Origin: Lycium barbarum
Lineage: Eukaryota > Streptophyta > Magnoliopsida > Solanales > Solanaceae
Reading direction: 5' to 3'
Length of the DNA: 64,000 nucleotides
Assembly (NCBI RefSeq): GCF_019175385.1
Contig: NC_083338.1
Location: forward strand, 62,652,884 to 62,716,883
A model generated the notes under the pieces. The model ran no database searches and was not told the origin of the DNA. It was given only the letters and a program-made list of their open reading frames with translations. Every line of letters begins with the position of its first letter. The first letter of the stretch is position 1. Position numbers and translations under genes: made by a program. Of the stretch, positions 36,768-47,806 are shown piece after piece.

Positions 36768-37394
36768 ATGAATTTTTGTAAAAGCGTGGTATACACTACT
36801 CAGAGTTACGATAAAGAAAATTATAAAAAGAAAAAGTATAAAAAATATAGAACTCGATATAATAGAAATTACCCTCAATACAACAAAAAGAAATATTATC
36901 TTAGAAAATCATCAGCTAGAAAACCTTATTTAGATAGAAATAGACATATAAGAAAATATAAAACAGACAGAAATTATAAAAACAAACTGGAATGCTTTAC
37001 TTGTGGAAGTGTAGAACACTTAGCAAATACATGTCCAAAAAGAATAAATAATAAGACACAAAATTTACAACTGATTGAAGACTTGCAAGAAACCTTAATA
37101 AATGTAGATGAATATATGTCAGATACAGAAAGTATATATTCTATAGTAAGTGTAGACACTGAAGAAAAAATTAAAACAGATTCATCAAACTCAGAAGCAG
37201 AAGAATTAATCAATGAAATAGGATTAGAAAAACTAGACCTAGAACCAATTCAAATGGATAATTTCGCAAATATATCAAAAGACTGTAGTCACGACTTTGA
37301 AAGAAATAAAGGTTTAGATAGTAATGCATGTTTCTCTTGTAAATGGTTTCGTAGTAGAGATAAAAGAGAAAAATGTAAAAATTGTTTTATATAA
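36768..37394 (+). pseudogene. Pararetrovirus capsid C-terminal: basic region, CCHC zinc knuckle, Cys-rich segment
   Basis: A strongly basic Lys/Arg/Tyr-rich stretch (about 36800-36980) is followed by the zinc knuckle CFTCGSVEHLANTC (C-x2-C-x4-H-x4-C, about 36993-37034), an acidic linker, and a second Cys cluster (ACFSCKWFRSR ... CKNCF, about 37326-37388), which continues after TAA 37392 as GCIMC. The pair of a CCHC knuckle and a downstream Cys-rich motif is known from badnavirus-like capsid regions and binds nucleic acid. Confidence 0.78.
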
Positions 37395-37720
37395 GGATGT
37401 ATCATGTGTACAGAAAAAGAATTCAAGGCAAAAATACACAAAGAAGAAAAACATAAAAAAATAGAAGATCCTACTATTAGTCTAAGAATAATAACATTAG
37501 AAACTAGGCTAAATGAATTAGAAACCAGATTAGATAAATTAGAAAAAGGAAAACAAAAAGAAGCAGATAGCGAAGATGAATAAATAGGTTTATCTAATAT
37601 AAAACCACTAAGAACAATACCATAAGATTCAACAGCAGAACTAATGAGTATAAAAGACCATGGAGCCTTAGTATGTAATGAAGACAAAAAATTAGGAACA
37701 ATAAAAATACTTTCCAAATA
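37395..37720 (+). pseudogene. Pararetrovirus segment with short coiled coil, upstream of a missing protease
   Basis: In frame after TAA 37392: a last Cys pair, then a leucine-heptad helix (LETRLNELETRLDKLE, near 37498-37545), acidic residues, and stops at about 37581 and 37620. The virus similarity fades near 37717, where sequence resembling long LTRs begins. The aspartic protease expected next is absent. Confidence 0.6.
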
Positions 37721-38739
37721 TCTAATCTTCTATGAGCCTATGATGTCCTCCAAATGATTCTATCTTGAACAGCTACTAAGCTTATGATTCTCGATATGAT
37801 ACGATTGTACTAAATTCCTCGTATGATGAGTAATCCTCTAAGGATAGGTGTAATGAACGACGATACTAGTGATGCTAAAGATGCTTATCAGCTTTTATGT
37901 ATATGTGTCTATGTATGACTATTATGAAACCCCGAGCTTATATGGTCGGGTAGAATATATATTGCGTGCGCACCACTGCAGTTGGGTATGGATAACCCTG
38001 AGCCTTGGTAGGGCCAGGTATGTGTAACCTTGAGCCTTGGTAGGGCCAGGTATGTATAATCACCGAGCCTAGCCATGGTCGGGTACACGAAACACCGAAC
38101 CTTCGTGGTCGGGTATGCTATGTAAGTGATATGTATATGAATATGAATACGTATATGAATATGATTATGGATACGAAATGTAAATGAGTACGGATACAGA
38201 TATGGATGTATGTACACAATCACGCATTAGAAATGAAGAGCAAGGCTCAAGTCCCTAAGAAAAGCAAGTACGTGTCTATGACGTTGGATCTACTACCTCC
38301 CATCTTATGCTATTTCTTATGTTGCTTAATATGCTTCTATAATGATGTTGATCATGCTTTACATACTTAATACATTCTTCGTACAGACGTCCTTTTGTTT
38401 ATGGACGCTGCGTCATGCTCGCAGGTGGCCAGGGAGACAGGCTTGATCCGTAGCTTTATTACTCAGGGACTACATAGCGGAGCTCCATTTCATTCGGAGC
38501 TATAGCTTTGGGTATTTATTCTTTTGTGTACATATTTATGGGCATGGCGGGGTCCTGTCCCGCCTATATGATATGACATACTCTCTTTAGAGGCTCGTAG
38601 ACATGTGTATATAGTTAGATGTATTTGGCCTTGTCGGCCTATATTTTGGATATCATTTTGTTAGCCTCGTCGGCTTATGTACACCTATATGGGCATTGTT
38701 ATTGATGATGATATATATGTATTGTTGCCCAATGGAATT
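37721..38739 (+). repeat. LTR K, first part (5'-truncated)
   Basis: Corresponds to the second half of an S2-like LTR: minisatellite of GAGCCTTGGTAGGGCCAGGTATG type (37925-38110), hairpin CGTCC (38388-38392) / GGACG (38403-38407), then the GAGGCTCGTAGACA block. Interrupted by S1 at GAATT (38735-38739). Confidence 0.8.
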
Positions 38740-41456
38740 TGTTACACCTCGAAAATTTCCCCATGAACGTACAATGAATAGACCAACGAAGAGTATGAGT
38801 GTACGATGTTTTACTAAGAAGGGGATGACTACTTGTGAGTTTTGAAAATGCGAAAGTTGCAGATTTGCAGTTCGGCCCAGTTGGTCGTAAAATAGAATAC
38901 GGCCCGAAAGTGGTTTACGGACCGTAAACTGCTATCGTCTTTTAACATTCCAAAACTTCAACTTTCTGCCAAATGTCTAATGGTTAAATACAACTCAGAA
39001 TACGGACCGTAAATCGAAATACGACCCGTAAACTGTGACCGTAAACCACCATGACTCCCGCAAACCTTTTTGGTTCTGTTATGCTTAAATACGGTCATGA
39101 AAGACGGACCGTAAACCAGAATACGGCCCGTAAACTGGGTTTACGGCCACTGTGCACTTCGACTACTGTTCATAAAAATCAGATTTTAAGTTAAGTATAA
39201 GGGACCCTTTTTCATTCCATGCATTTCATTTTCACTCCACACTTCAAGAAACATCTAGAATACTCTCTAATATTCATCCACAAGAGAAGTAAAGGAACAT
39301 CAAGATCAACAACACTAAATCCATGAAATAAAGAGTGTGAAACTCATCAAAGTTCATCTACACCAAGAAATTGCAAAGGAAGTGAAGTAGGGTTTTTGGT
39401 ATAGAAGAGTATTGCTAATCAAGGCTCGTTCCTACCACATATAAGGTAAGTTTTAAGAATTTATCATGATGATTGAAGTATTTATACGTTGAAACACTTG
39501 GATTATAGAAGAGTGTAGTAAATGGGTCATAAAATGTGAATAGTGCCATAGTTGAATGATGGTTGGATTGAATTATGAATGTTGATGAGTTAGGAGTATA
39601 AATATGTTATAAATGACGTGTAGACCATGAAATAGGTGTGATGTATGAGAAAATGTGATGATGAGCTAAACCCATAAGTGTGGAGAAATTGGAGAAAAAT
39701 GGTGGAATGTGGTAAGTGTAGATAAATGACGATTGTTGATACGATATTGTGAGTGTTGTTGTGAATGTTTGGTAGTTGAAATGAAACGTGGGAAAAGTAT
39801 TACAAACAACGGAAATGTTGCCCAATTTTTCCTAGAAATAGTCACGCGTTCTTATAGTCGATTAACTGACGTTGATGTGAATTCTCTTGAAGGTAAAGAC
39901 GCGAATATTGAAGAGGAACAATCAAGCGGTAGAATAGCTAAAGGAAAAGGTATGTAAGGCTAGTCCTTTCTTTCCAAGGCATGAATCCTATGATATGATA
40001 TTATTTCCCTACATTTCCATGGTTTCCTTATATTCCGGAACCAAGAGCCTATGTTCATGGATAGCCACGTGAGATAAGGGTAAGAGACATGTTACGAGCA
40101 CGATGACGGAGATGATAAGCTTAAGACTAAAGATTCTAGAGTTCATAGTATAATGTTTAAACAAAGGTAAAGACATTAACTACGATCTAATAGTAATGCT
40201 TGATGTATACACTCACCTTATATACCAATTCCTTCAAGGTGAGGTGGAATACCTATGAATGCTCCATAATGTAAGCGGGGGCTCTCAACCTTATCTCACC
40301 CCGACATTGTTATAGATTGTTCATAAGCCTCAACACATGTCCTATGACCAATGTTTCGAGAAACTACGAGTCTATGTTCATAAAGGATTTCATGTGAGAT
40401 AAAGGTAAGAGATACGCTATAGAAATGATAATGGAAATTATGAGCTTAAGCCCAAGGATTATGAAGACTATCATACGATACTTATACGAAATTCGTGCTA
40501 CGAATATGATGTGATTTTCATAGATTGTCTTTAAATTTAAATGTGTGCATTAATGAAAGGTTACGATAAGTTTATGAGATGTATGTGATGACAATGATAA
40601 TGATGAGATATGTTGATCCTTGTATGATACATGTGATATGGTCGAGCCACTACGTGGCCGAATACGGAATATATGTAAGTGATATTGTCGAGCCACTACG
40701 TGGCCGAATACGGATACTGTCGAGCCACTACGTGGCCGAATACGGATATTGTCGAGCCCTACATGGCCGAATACGAATAATGTATTATGTGTATGAGAAG
40801 CTATGGTACTACGATGATGATGTATACGCTATCATGATTCATGCACGACGATTATGTATACGTGATATATGTATGAAATGTATTCATCCTTAAAGGTCGC
40901 GCCGGTTTTGCCTTCACCTCATGACTTATGATTTCTCTATTATGTTTGTTTCATTCATGCCATCCATACTCAGTACAATATTCGTACTGACGTCCGTTTT
41001 CTTTGGACGCTGTGTTCATGCGCATAGGTAGACAGGGAGACGGTGCAGACCTTTAGGAGCTATCAGCAGATTTGCAGAAGCACTCCATTATTCCGGAGGT
41101 GCTAATCGGGTTTATACTTTTGTGTATACATATATGTATAAGTATTTTGGGCACGACGGGGTCTTGTCCCATCCATATGTCTAGTATTCTAGTAGAGGCT
41201 CGTAGATACGTATGTGTGGGTAATATGGTCTCACAAGGTCACTACTGTATATATGTGGATATGTGTACATTATCTTTTGATAGCCAAAGGGCTTATATAT
41301 ATAAAAGTATTTATGTTTCTTAATGAAAATGATTGTCTTATGATTATGAGTTCATGAACGAAAAATGAGGCTTAATGAGTATGATGAGTAGTAGAACGAG
41401 CGGTGCTCGGTGGTCAGCCCCGGGTACCCGTCACGGCCCCTAGCTGGGTCGTGACA
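38740..41456 (+). repeat. Solo LTR S1 (2,717 bp)
   Basis: TGTTACACCTCG ... GGTCGTGACA, with target duplication GAATT at 38735-38739 and 41457-41461. Nothing internal is present, so it is a solo LTR left by LTR-LTR recombination. Contains TACGGNCCGTA palindromes (38890-39145), a four-unit minisatellite GTCGAGCCACTACGTGGCCG (40637-40778) and the hairpin CGTCC/GGACG near 40992-41010. Confidence 0.9.
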
Positions 41457-41593
41457 GAATTAGTATGAATAATAGATGGAATGTATGATTTAGCTATGTG
41501 GCTCACCTAGATGTAAATGTGAAAGTACGATAAGAGGTGCCCGGGTAGGTTAGCATCGGGTGCCCGTCGCGGCCCTCCGGTTGGGTCGTGACA
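41457..41593 (+). repeat. LTR K, end
   Basis: Continuation after S1, ending GGTTGGGTCGTGACA. Right flank TGCAG (41594-41598) is the presumed target duplication; the left partner was lost with K's 5' half. Confidence 0.8.
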
Positions 41594-41845
41594 TGCAGTC
41601 AAGCATTTATCTATCAAGTGTGGCCCTAGGCCACTCACAAACTGATGCACTCGATCACCCATATCCGCTACCGTGGCCGGAGCACACCTATCCAATGAAT
41701 TAAAGTGGGGACTATACTCTAGGCACTCATACTTCCTTGCCCAAGATTCAAGAACTTGTTGACTCTAGCCCGCCGAACCTCTGGGGCAAGTAGTGTCGAA
41801 GGAAAGCATCAATAAATTCTTCCCATACCGGGGAAGGTGCATTGA
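41594..41845 (-). pseudogene. Element G gag, middle fragment
   Basis: Reads leftward as a capsid segment related to H gag (ATVADMGDRVHQFVSGLGPHL, DKCLTA). Cut on the left by K and on the right by S2 (ATTGA at 41841-41845). The stretch 41700-41845 also aligns with the capsid but is frame-damaged. Confidence 0.78.
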
Positions 41846-44655
41846 TGTTACACCTCTCACTTTCAGAGAATGATCACACCATGTATTTCACCATATTAAT
41901 GGAGTATTGGAGACGTCCCTTGAAGATTTGAATGGTACAAGCCATAGGAAATACGTAGCAATGAAGTAAAGAATGAATTACGATCTCGTAAGTCGTAACT
42001 GGGAAGGAAAACCTTGGAACCAAAGGACATGACCATTATCAAGTATGATTAATGGTAAATATCATGTATGGAGAGCTTTGGAAGATTTCGGGACCAAGCA
42101 AATCGAAGAAAATAAGTTTGTCAAAAATTTGAAAAAAGTTGGCAGAAGTTTTGACAGAATTTTGGGTCAACTTTGGAGGGGTATATCTCTGGGTATATCA
42201 GGTTTGTATTTCAAAAGCCTAAAATGAAGGTCAGGAAGTCTAGTTTCCAATGCAACAAACCATTCATCAATACGACATCGGAGTAGGAAGTTATAGGCAT
42301 TTTAAAACGGACAGCCAGAGGAATCCGAACCTGGGCGGAAAATCCCGAAAGCTCATTTAAAGCCTACTTATGTGGTGACCCAGCCCAATCCGAGTTTGAC
42401 ACCTATAAAAGTGCCTCTACACTTCAATTTATTCATTTTTCTTCAACTCCATAACCCCCTAGAAATATCCTAACATCTCCACACCTCTCTAGAAATCTCC
42501 AAACATCTCCACACCTCTCTAGAAATCTCCCATACTTCTCTCTCCATTATAAGAGTGTTCTTGAAGGTTATACATCATTCCAAAACATTCTATACCATCA
42601 CAAAAGAGGATCAAACTCCTAAACCCCAAGCTAATTCATGGAGAATGATTGTTCTTGTGTCTACTTAATGTTGTGATGAATTTGGTCTTGGAAGAAGTTG
42701 AGCGGGATGAAGTTCTTCTAGTGTAAGGTACGTTCTCCATCCTATTTCTCATGATTAAGTTGATTTGAAGGTTTAGCAAGTACCTTAAAAGTATAGAATC
42801 ATAGTAGAGAAGTTGCAAAGTATTAAAGTGAAGATGATGACTATGGAATGAATTTGAAAGGAGATTTTGGATTAATTTGAGATTAAATTGAATATGATAC
42901 TTTGATTATGTTATTTTGGATATTGTTATGGTTGGTTGAGAAATTGGGAAAAACATCGTGTGGGATATTTTATGGAGTATATTGGTGTTGATGATAATGT
43001 TGTTGATATTACTATTGTTATTGTTGTTGTTTTGTTGGTATTGTTATTTCGGGCTAGGGATATAAACAGGGGAGATGCTGCCCGAATTTTGGCAGATTCT
43101 AAAGGAGTTTAATTTGAAGGCTTAAGTGCATGTGACGATAAGCCTAACAATAGTATGAATTCTCTTGAATGTAGATTTACAAGCTCGGAAGGATAACCAT
43201 TGAGTAGTTAAGAAGACCCAAAAGGTATGTTAAGGCTAGTCCCTTTCTTTCTAAAGGCATGATTCTTTTCTTACCATACATGTTTTCCATAATATCCTTA
43301 TTCCTAAAAAGCTAGAAGTTCATGATTCTTAGAGTTTCTTATGATGCTAACGATAAGTATGTTCCATGATGACAATGATGATTCCATTTTTGGAGATTCC
43401 AAAGCTTATGGTATTGATGTTATTATGAGATTATTGAGCTTACTTTACGATTTCCTTAATTTTATCCATTGTTGTTGAGCTCACCTCATAATACTTGTTC
43501 CTTCGAGGTGAGATATAGCGATGATGATAATTCCATTCCTAATACTATCCAAGTTCATTGTTCTTGATACTCTCATGACACTATTTATCTCATCTTACGA
43601 TAGTCGATCCTCTAAGGAAAGATATGGTGATAATAATAATGATGATGATGATGATGATGATGATGCGCTTTTATTTATGTACTCTTATATATGTATATAT
43701 GTAGTCATGTGTGACACCAAGTCCGGAAAGGGCCGGGTACAGATATTAGCGAGCCTTACTATTGCCGGGTACGAATACAACCGAGCCTATATGGCCAGGT
43801 ACGAATACCACCGAGCCTATATGGCCGGGTACGGATACTACTGAGCCTATATGGCTGGGTACGGATACTACTGAGCCTATATGGCAGGGTACAGATACTA
43901 TCGAGCCTTGCTATAGCGGGGTACGGATATTACCGAACCTTACTATGGTCTGGTATGGATAATACCGAGCCTATATGGCCGGGTACAGATAATACCGAGC
44001 CGATATGGCCGGGTACGGTGTTGTATTATATTGTATGATATTGTATAGGTATGTCTGTGAATATATGAAATGTTTCATCTAGAAAAAGGGTAAGTAAGCA
44101 TGATGAATGTCTAAAAGGGTATCATGAGGTATAAACGGTTCTTTTATCTTACGTTATTCTTCGTGCTTGATCATGTTTCTATTCATTCCTTACATACTCA
44201 GTACATTGTTCGTACTGACGTCTCTTCTTGTGGACACAGTGTTCATGCCTGCAGGTAGATAGGTAGACAGATCTGACCCATAGGAGCTCCATCAGCAGAA
44301 TCTCAGGAGCGTTCCATTTGCTTCGGAGCTACAGTCTACTGGTGTTTGTACTTATTGTCACTTGTATTCTATGTAGAGGCTCGTAGACATGTGTGTACAA
44401 TTAGATGTTTCATAGCCTTATTAGTGCATGTTGTTGTGTAATATTATGGTAGCCTTGTCGACTTGTGACGATAGGCATAGTTGTTGTCGATTATGTAGAG
44501 CCGTGTCGTTATGTTGTGAGATATGTCCTTACAGATTATTACATCCATGAGTTATCTTTATGGTCTACCCAGAAATGATTATGAGAGGTATGTTTAGAGG
44601 TGCTCGATTTGTTAGCTTCGGGTGCCCGTCATGACCCTCTGGTCGGGTCGTGACA
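41846..44655 (+). repeat. Solo LTR S2 (2,810 bp)
   Basis: TGTTACACCTCTC ... GGGTCGTGACA, with a perfect target duplication ATTGA (41841-41845 and 44656-44660). Contains a repeated CTCCACACCTCTCTAGAAAT unit (about 42475-42530), (GAT)n at 43643-43667, a 28-30-bp minisatellite ACCGAGCCTATATGGCCGGG with some ten units (43730-44025), and the GACGTC...GGACA remnant of the conserved hairpin near 44217-44237. No internal region. Confidence 0.9.
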
Positions 44656-45168
44656 ATTGACTACCCTAGAAGACATCCAAACCGTATACCAATGAACGGC
44701 CACATCCCGTAGTCTATTAAAGGCCAATTCCACCGATTCGTCATCGGAAGCATGCATTAACCGAAGTGTCCTCAACATTCCATCAATAAAGCTTTGAGGG
44801 TCCTCATCCAGCTTTGACCCGAAGAATTCCAGAGGGTTTAGGCTAATAAAATCATGGGCTCTTTCACTAATGGCCCTATCACCCTGACCTATACCTTGAC
44901 GGGCCTGAGCGGCAACTAATTGAGTCAGCAAATGAATGGCCATTTTCACCTCTTGGCCCGAAATATCTGGTGGAGGTACTGGGGGTGCTGGAGTTGGGGC
45001 TGAGGCTCCCTCATGCTCCTCTAAAGCAGGTAATAAGTGGGAGGACCGAGATGGAACCTCATCCTGGGACTCACCCTCCTCTATTTTCGTTAGCGGTACT
45101 CTTTCAGCCCATTTTTTTGTCACTGTCTTGCCCTTTTGGGCTGCCGTAGCTTTCCTTATTATAGGTAT
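44656..45168 (-). pseudogene. Element G gag, N-terminal fragment
   Basis: The expected start ATG reads ATA at 45168-45166 (IPIIRKATAAQKGK aligned with MPPKKAT of B), a G-to-A loss. The frame is then open: acidic region (KIEEGESQDEV), Pro-rich linker, capsid (HDFISLNPLEFFGSKLDEDPQSFI, LAFNRLRDVAVHWYT) up to the S2 insertion. The apparent upstream start at 45186 is a misleading one. Same gag type as H. Confidence 0.85.
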
Positions 45169-45360
45169 TTCTGAAACACATAACACACGGTTAAGGAAAC
45201 AGAAATCCTTATATCATGGATCTATCACACGATCTATGAAGAAAGAAGGTCATTCATTCCTAAAATGCCTGCAGCCTCCGACTTATAAGTGTGGCGTGCA
45301 AGACATTCATAAACAAGGCTCTACCGGACACAGGTCGTAGACAGACCCTAGGACAGAACT

Positions 45361-45372
45361 GGTCTGATACCA
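45361..45372 (-). promoter_or_regulatory. Element G primer-binding site
   Basis: GGTCTGATACCA, one mismatch from the usual GCTCTGATACCA, four bases from the LTR. The leader hairpin (45280-45314) is decayed; its loop reads GCACGC on the element strand instead of a palindrome. Confidence 0.8.
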
Positions 45373-45376
45373 CTTT

Positions 45377-46225
45377 TGTCACGACCCAACTGGAGGGTCA
45401 TGACGGGCACCCGGAGCTAACCTAACCGGCACTGCTCATCTTACTTCCAAAATCCTATCTAGGTGAGCCGCATGGGTAACTCACAATTTCTATGCATCAA
45501 CAACACAAATCTAATCGGGCAAGGAACTTTCATATAAACATCTTCAACTATGCCAATACACCTATATACTAGCCGATAAGGCTAACAAAATGATATACAA
45601 AATACGAGCCGACAAGGCTAAAAGACATCTAACTATACATAACTCTGTACGAGCCTCTAAGAAGAGTATGTTACATAATATAGATGGGACAGGACCCCGC
45701 CATGCTCATATATACACAAAATAATAGTATCAACAGCTACAGCTCCGAATTAAGTGGAGCTCCTCTAAACAGTCTCTGGATCAATAGCCTAAGGATAAAG
45801 TCTATCTCCCTGTCCACCTGGGGGCATGATGCAGCGTCCACAAAAAAAAAGGATGTCAGTACGAATAATGTACTTAGTATGTAAGGCATAAGCAATAACA
45901 TAACAAAGATATGAAAGATAACATTAGATATAAGAGCCATGAGGTAGGAGGGCCATTTATACCTCTACCGACGTTCATCATATTTACTTAACCTTTCTCT
46001 AATAAAAACCTTCAATTACATACACATACATATATAGTAGTACCATACCCGACCATAGAGGTTCGGCGTCACACATACCCGACCATGACGAGGCTCGGTG
46101 TTATACATACCTGGTCCTACCAAGGCTAAGTGTCATCCGTACCCAACTGTAGTAGTGCGCACGTAATAGATATCACACCCGGCCATATAAGCTCTGTGTT
46201 ACTTAATAGCCACACACACACACAG

Positions 46226-46302
<77 letters not shown>

Positions 46303-47806
46303 GGAGTATATAAGTATCATCAACATCATATTCATTTCCACTATATCTTTTCTTAGAGGATCAACTATCATAGGATGGAACCAATGGTATCATGAGAGTA
46401 TGAAGAACTATGAGCTTTAGTGATTCTAGGAATGAAGTCATCATGGAAGGCATTATGGAATTCACGTGAAGATATACAACAATGGGATCATGCCTTAAGA
46501 AAGAAGGGTTAGCCTTACATACTTTTATGTCTTTTTAACTACTTAATGTTCACCTCGAAAGCTTGAGAAATCTACATTTAAAAGGAGTCATACCAATGTT
46601 AAGTCTTAAAGATACTCTTAATGTCAAACTAGTATGATTCATAAGTTAGCGAAAATTGGGCAGCATTTCCCCTATTTAATCCACTTTTATCAAAATCTAA
46701 AACAACTCTCAATAACATTGACATTATTAACAATACCAAAATGAAGAGGCTTCGTTTGAGTTAAGCATCATCCAATCCTCAAAACCCCTTTTCAAGGTCA
46801 TTCATAACAATAGCTATAACACAAAAACATGTTCACTTACATACAATACTTCCCCAACATCAGTAGTACCACCCACAACAAGATTATACTCACAGCATAC
46901 TAAGAATCATAAATCAAGTTAATTTACTACTCAAAAATATCATTAAATCTATATTTGAGCTTCATCTTCTACTTTCTTCCCTCACCCAAGCTATTCGACA
47001 ACCAAGCATGCTTAACAACTTGAAATAGACATGAATACTAACCTTCTATCTCATAGGAATGAGCTTTCGATCAAGTTACCAACTTGAGTGAAACCCTAAC
47101 GTCAACACCCAAGGAATTCTTGAATCGTATAAACCCTAGTGAGTCTCCCAACACTTGAATATCATGTTTCTTGATATTTGATCTTTGATTTCTCTTGGGT
47201 CGTGTGGAATGTGATTGGAGGAAGGTTCTAGAACTTTCAAGACTTGGGAGGATGTGGGAAATGAAACAAATGAACAAGGGTCGTCCATATATAAAAAAGA
47301 AAAAAGGTGGCCCGACCCGATTTAACGGCCAATTATATGGGCCGTATAAATTATACGGTCCGTATAATTGGATTGTATAATCTCACCAGGGATTTACCCT
47401 TCTCTGGAATGGTTATAGGGACCATTATATGGTCCGTATGAGTGGACGTACAACCCAAAATTTTTCAAAACTTATTCTCGTCGATTCGTTCAACCTCCAA
47501 TCCTCATGGATCCTTATTGGCACTTGAATAATACTTCATTAATCATCTAAGGGACCCTACATCTCCCCCTCAGGACATTACTAAACAAATTATAGCTCGG
47601 TTATTGCGAAAACCTTCCCAAACATAACTTACATTTCACTTCCTTCGACGAACTTAATTCCTCCAACTCATATGACTTCAAAATGTTATGGTAAAAGCTT
47701 AAAGTTATTAATTACTCTCCTTAATCTCACAAGGACCTTATGTCTCCTTTAGGATTAAGTTAGTCTACTCATATTGTAAACAACTCGGTAACTCCGAGAT
47801 GTAACA
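45377..47806 (-). repeat. Element G 5' LTR (2,430 bp)
   Basis: Plus-strand ends TGTCACGACCC ... GAGATGTAACA. Contains a minisatellite (about 46040-46200), a long microsatellite (46211-46299) and TATACGGTCCGTATA palindromes (about 47335-47445). Right flank TTTAT is the presumed target duplication. Confidence 0.82.
46211..46299. repeat. (CA)n(TA)n microsatellite
   Basis: A (CA)n tract with one CAGA interruption (46211-46245), followed by a long (TA)n tract to about 46299, inside the G LTR. Confidence 0.95.

Larger units (their letters stand above)
34654..37720 (+). mobile_element. Endogenous pararetrovirus fragment (Caulimoviridae, badnavirus-like order)
   Basis: An AT-rich block unlike the retrotransposons, coding for movement protein, coat protein with zinc knuckle and a Cys-rich segment, in that order. 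It stops before protease, reverse transcriptase and RNase H. Left edge is the exact end of LTR C; right edge is a truncated LTR (K). At least six nonsense codons and one frame change show that it is an old, non-functional copy. The order movement-coat-CCHC-Cys-rich is that of badnavirus-type polyproteins; the genus cannot be fixed from this. Confidence 0.82.

Noticed and set aside
37925..38110. CRISPR-like array (also 40637-40778 and 43730-44025)
   Set aside because: Units are contiguous imperfect minisatellite repeats without unique spacers, in plant LTRs.
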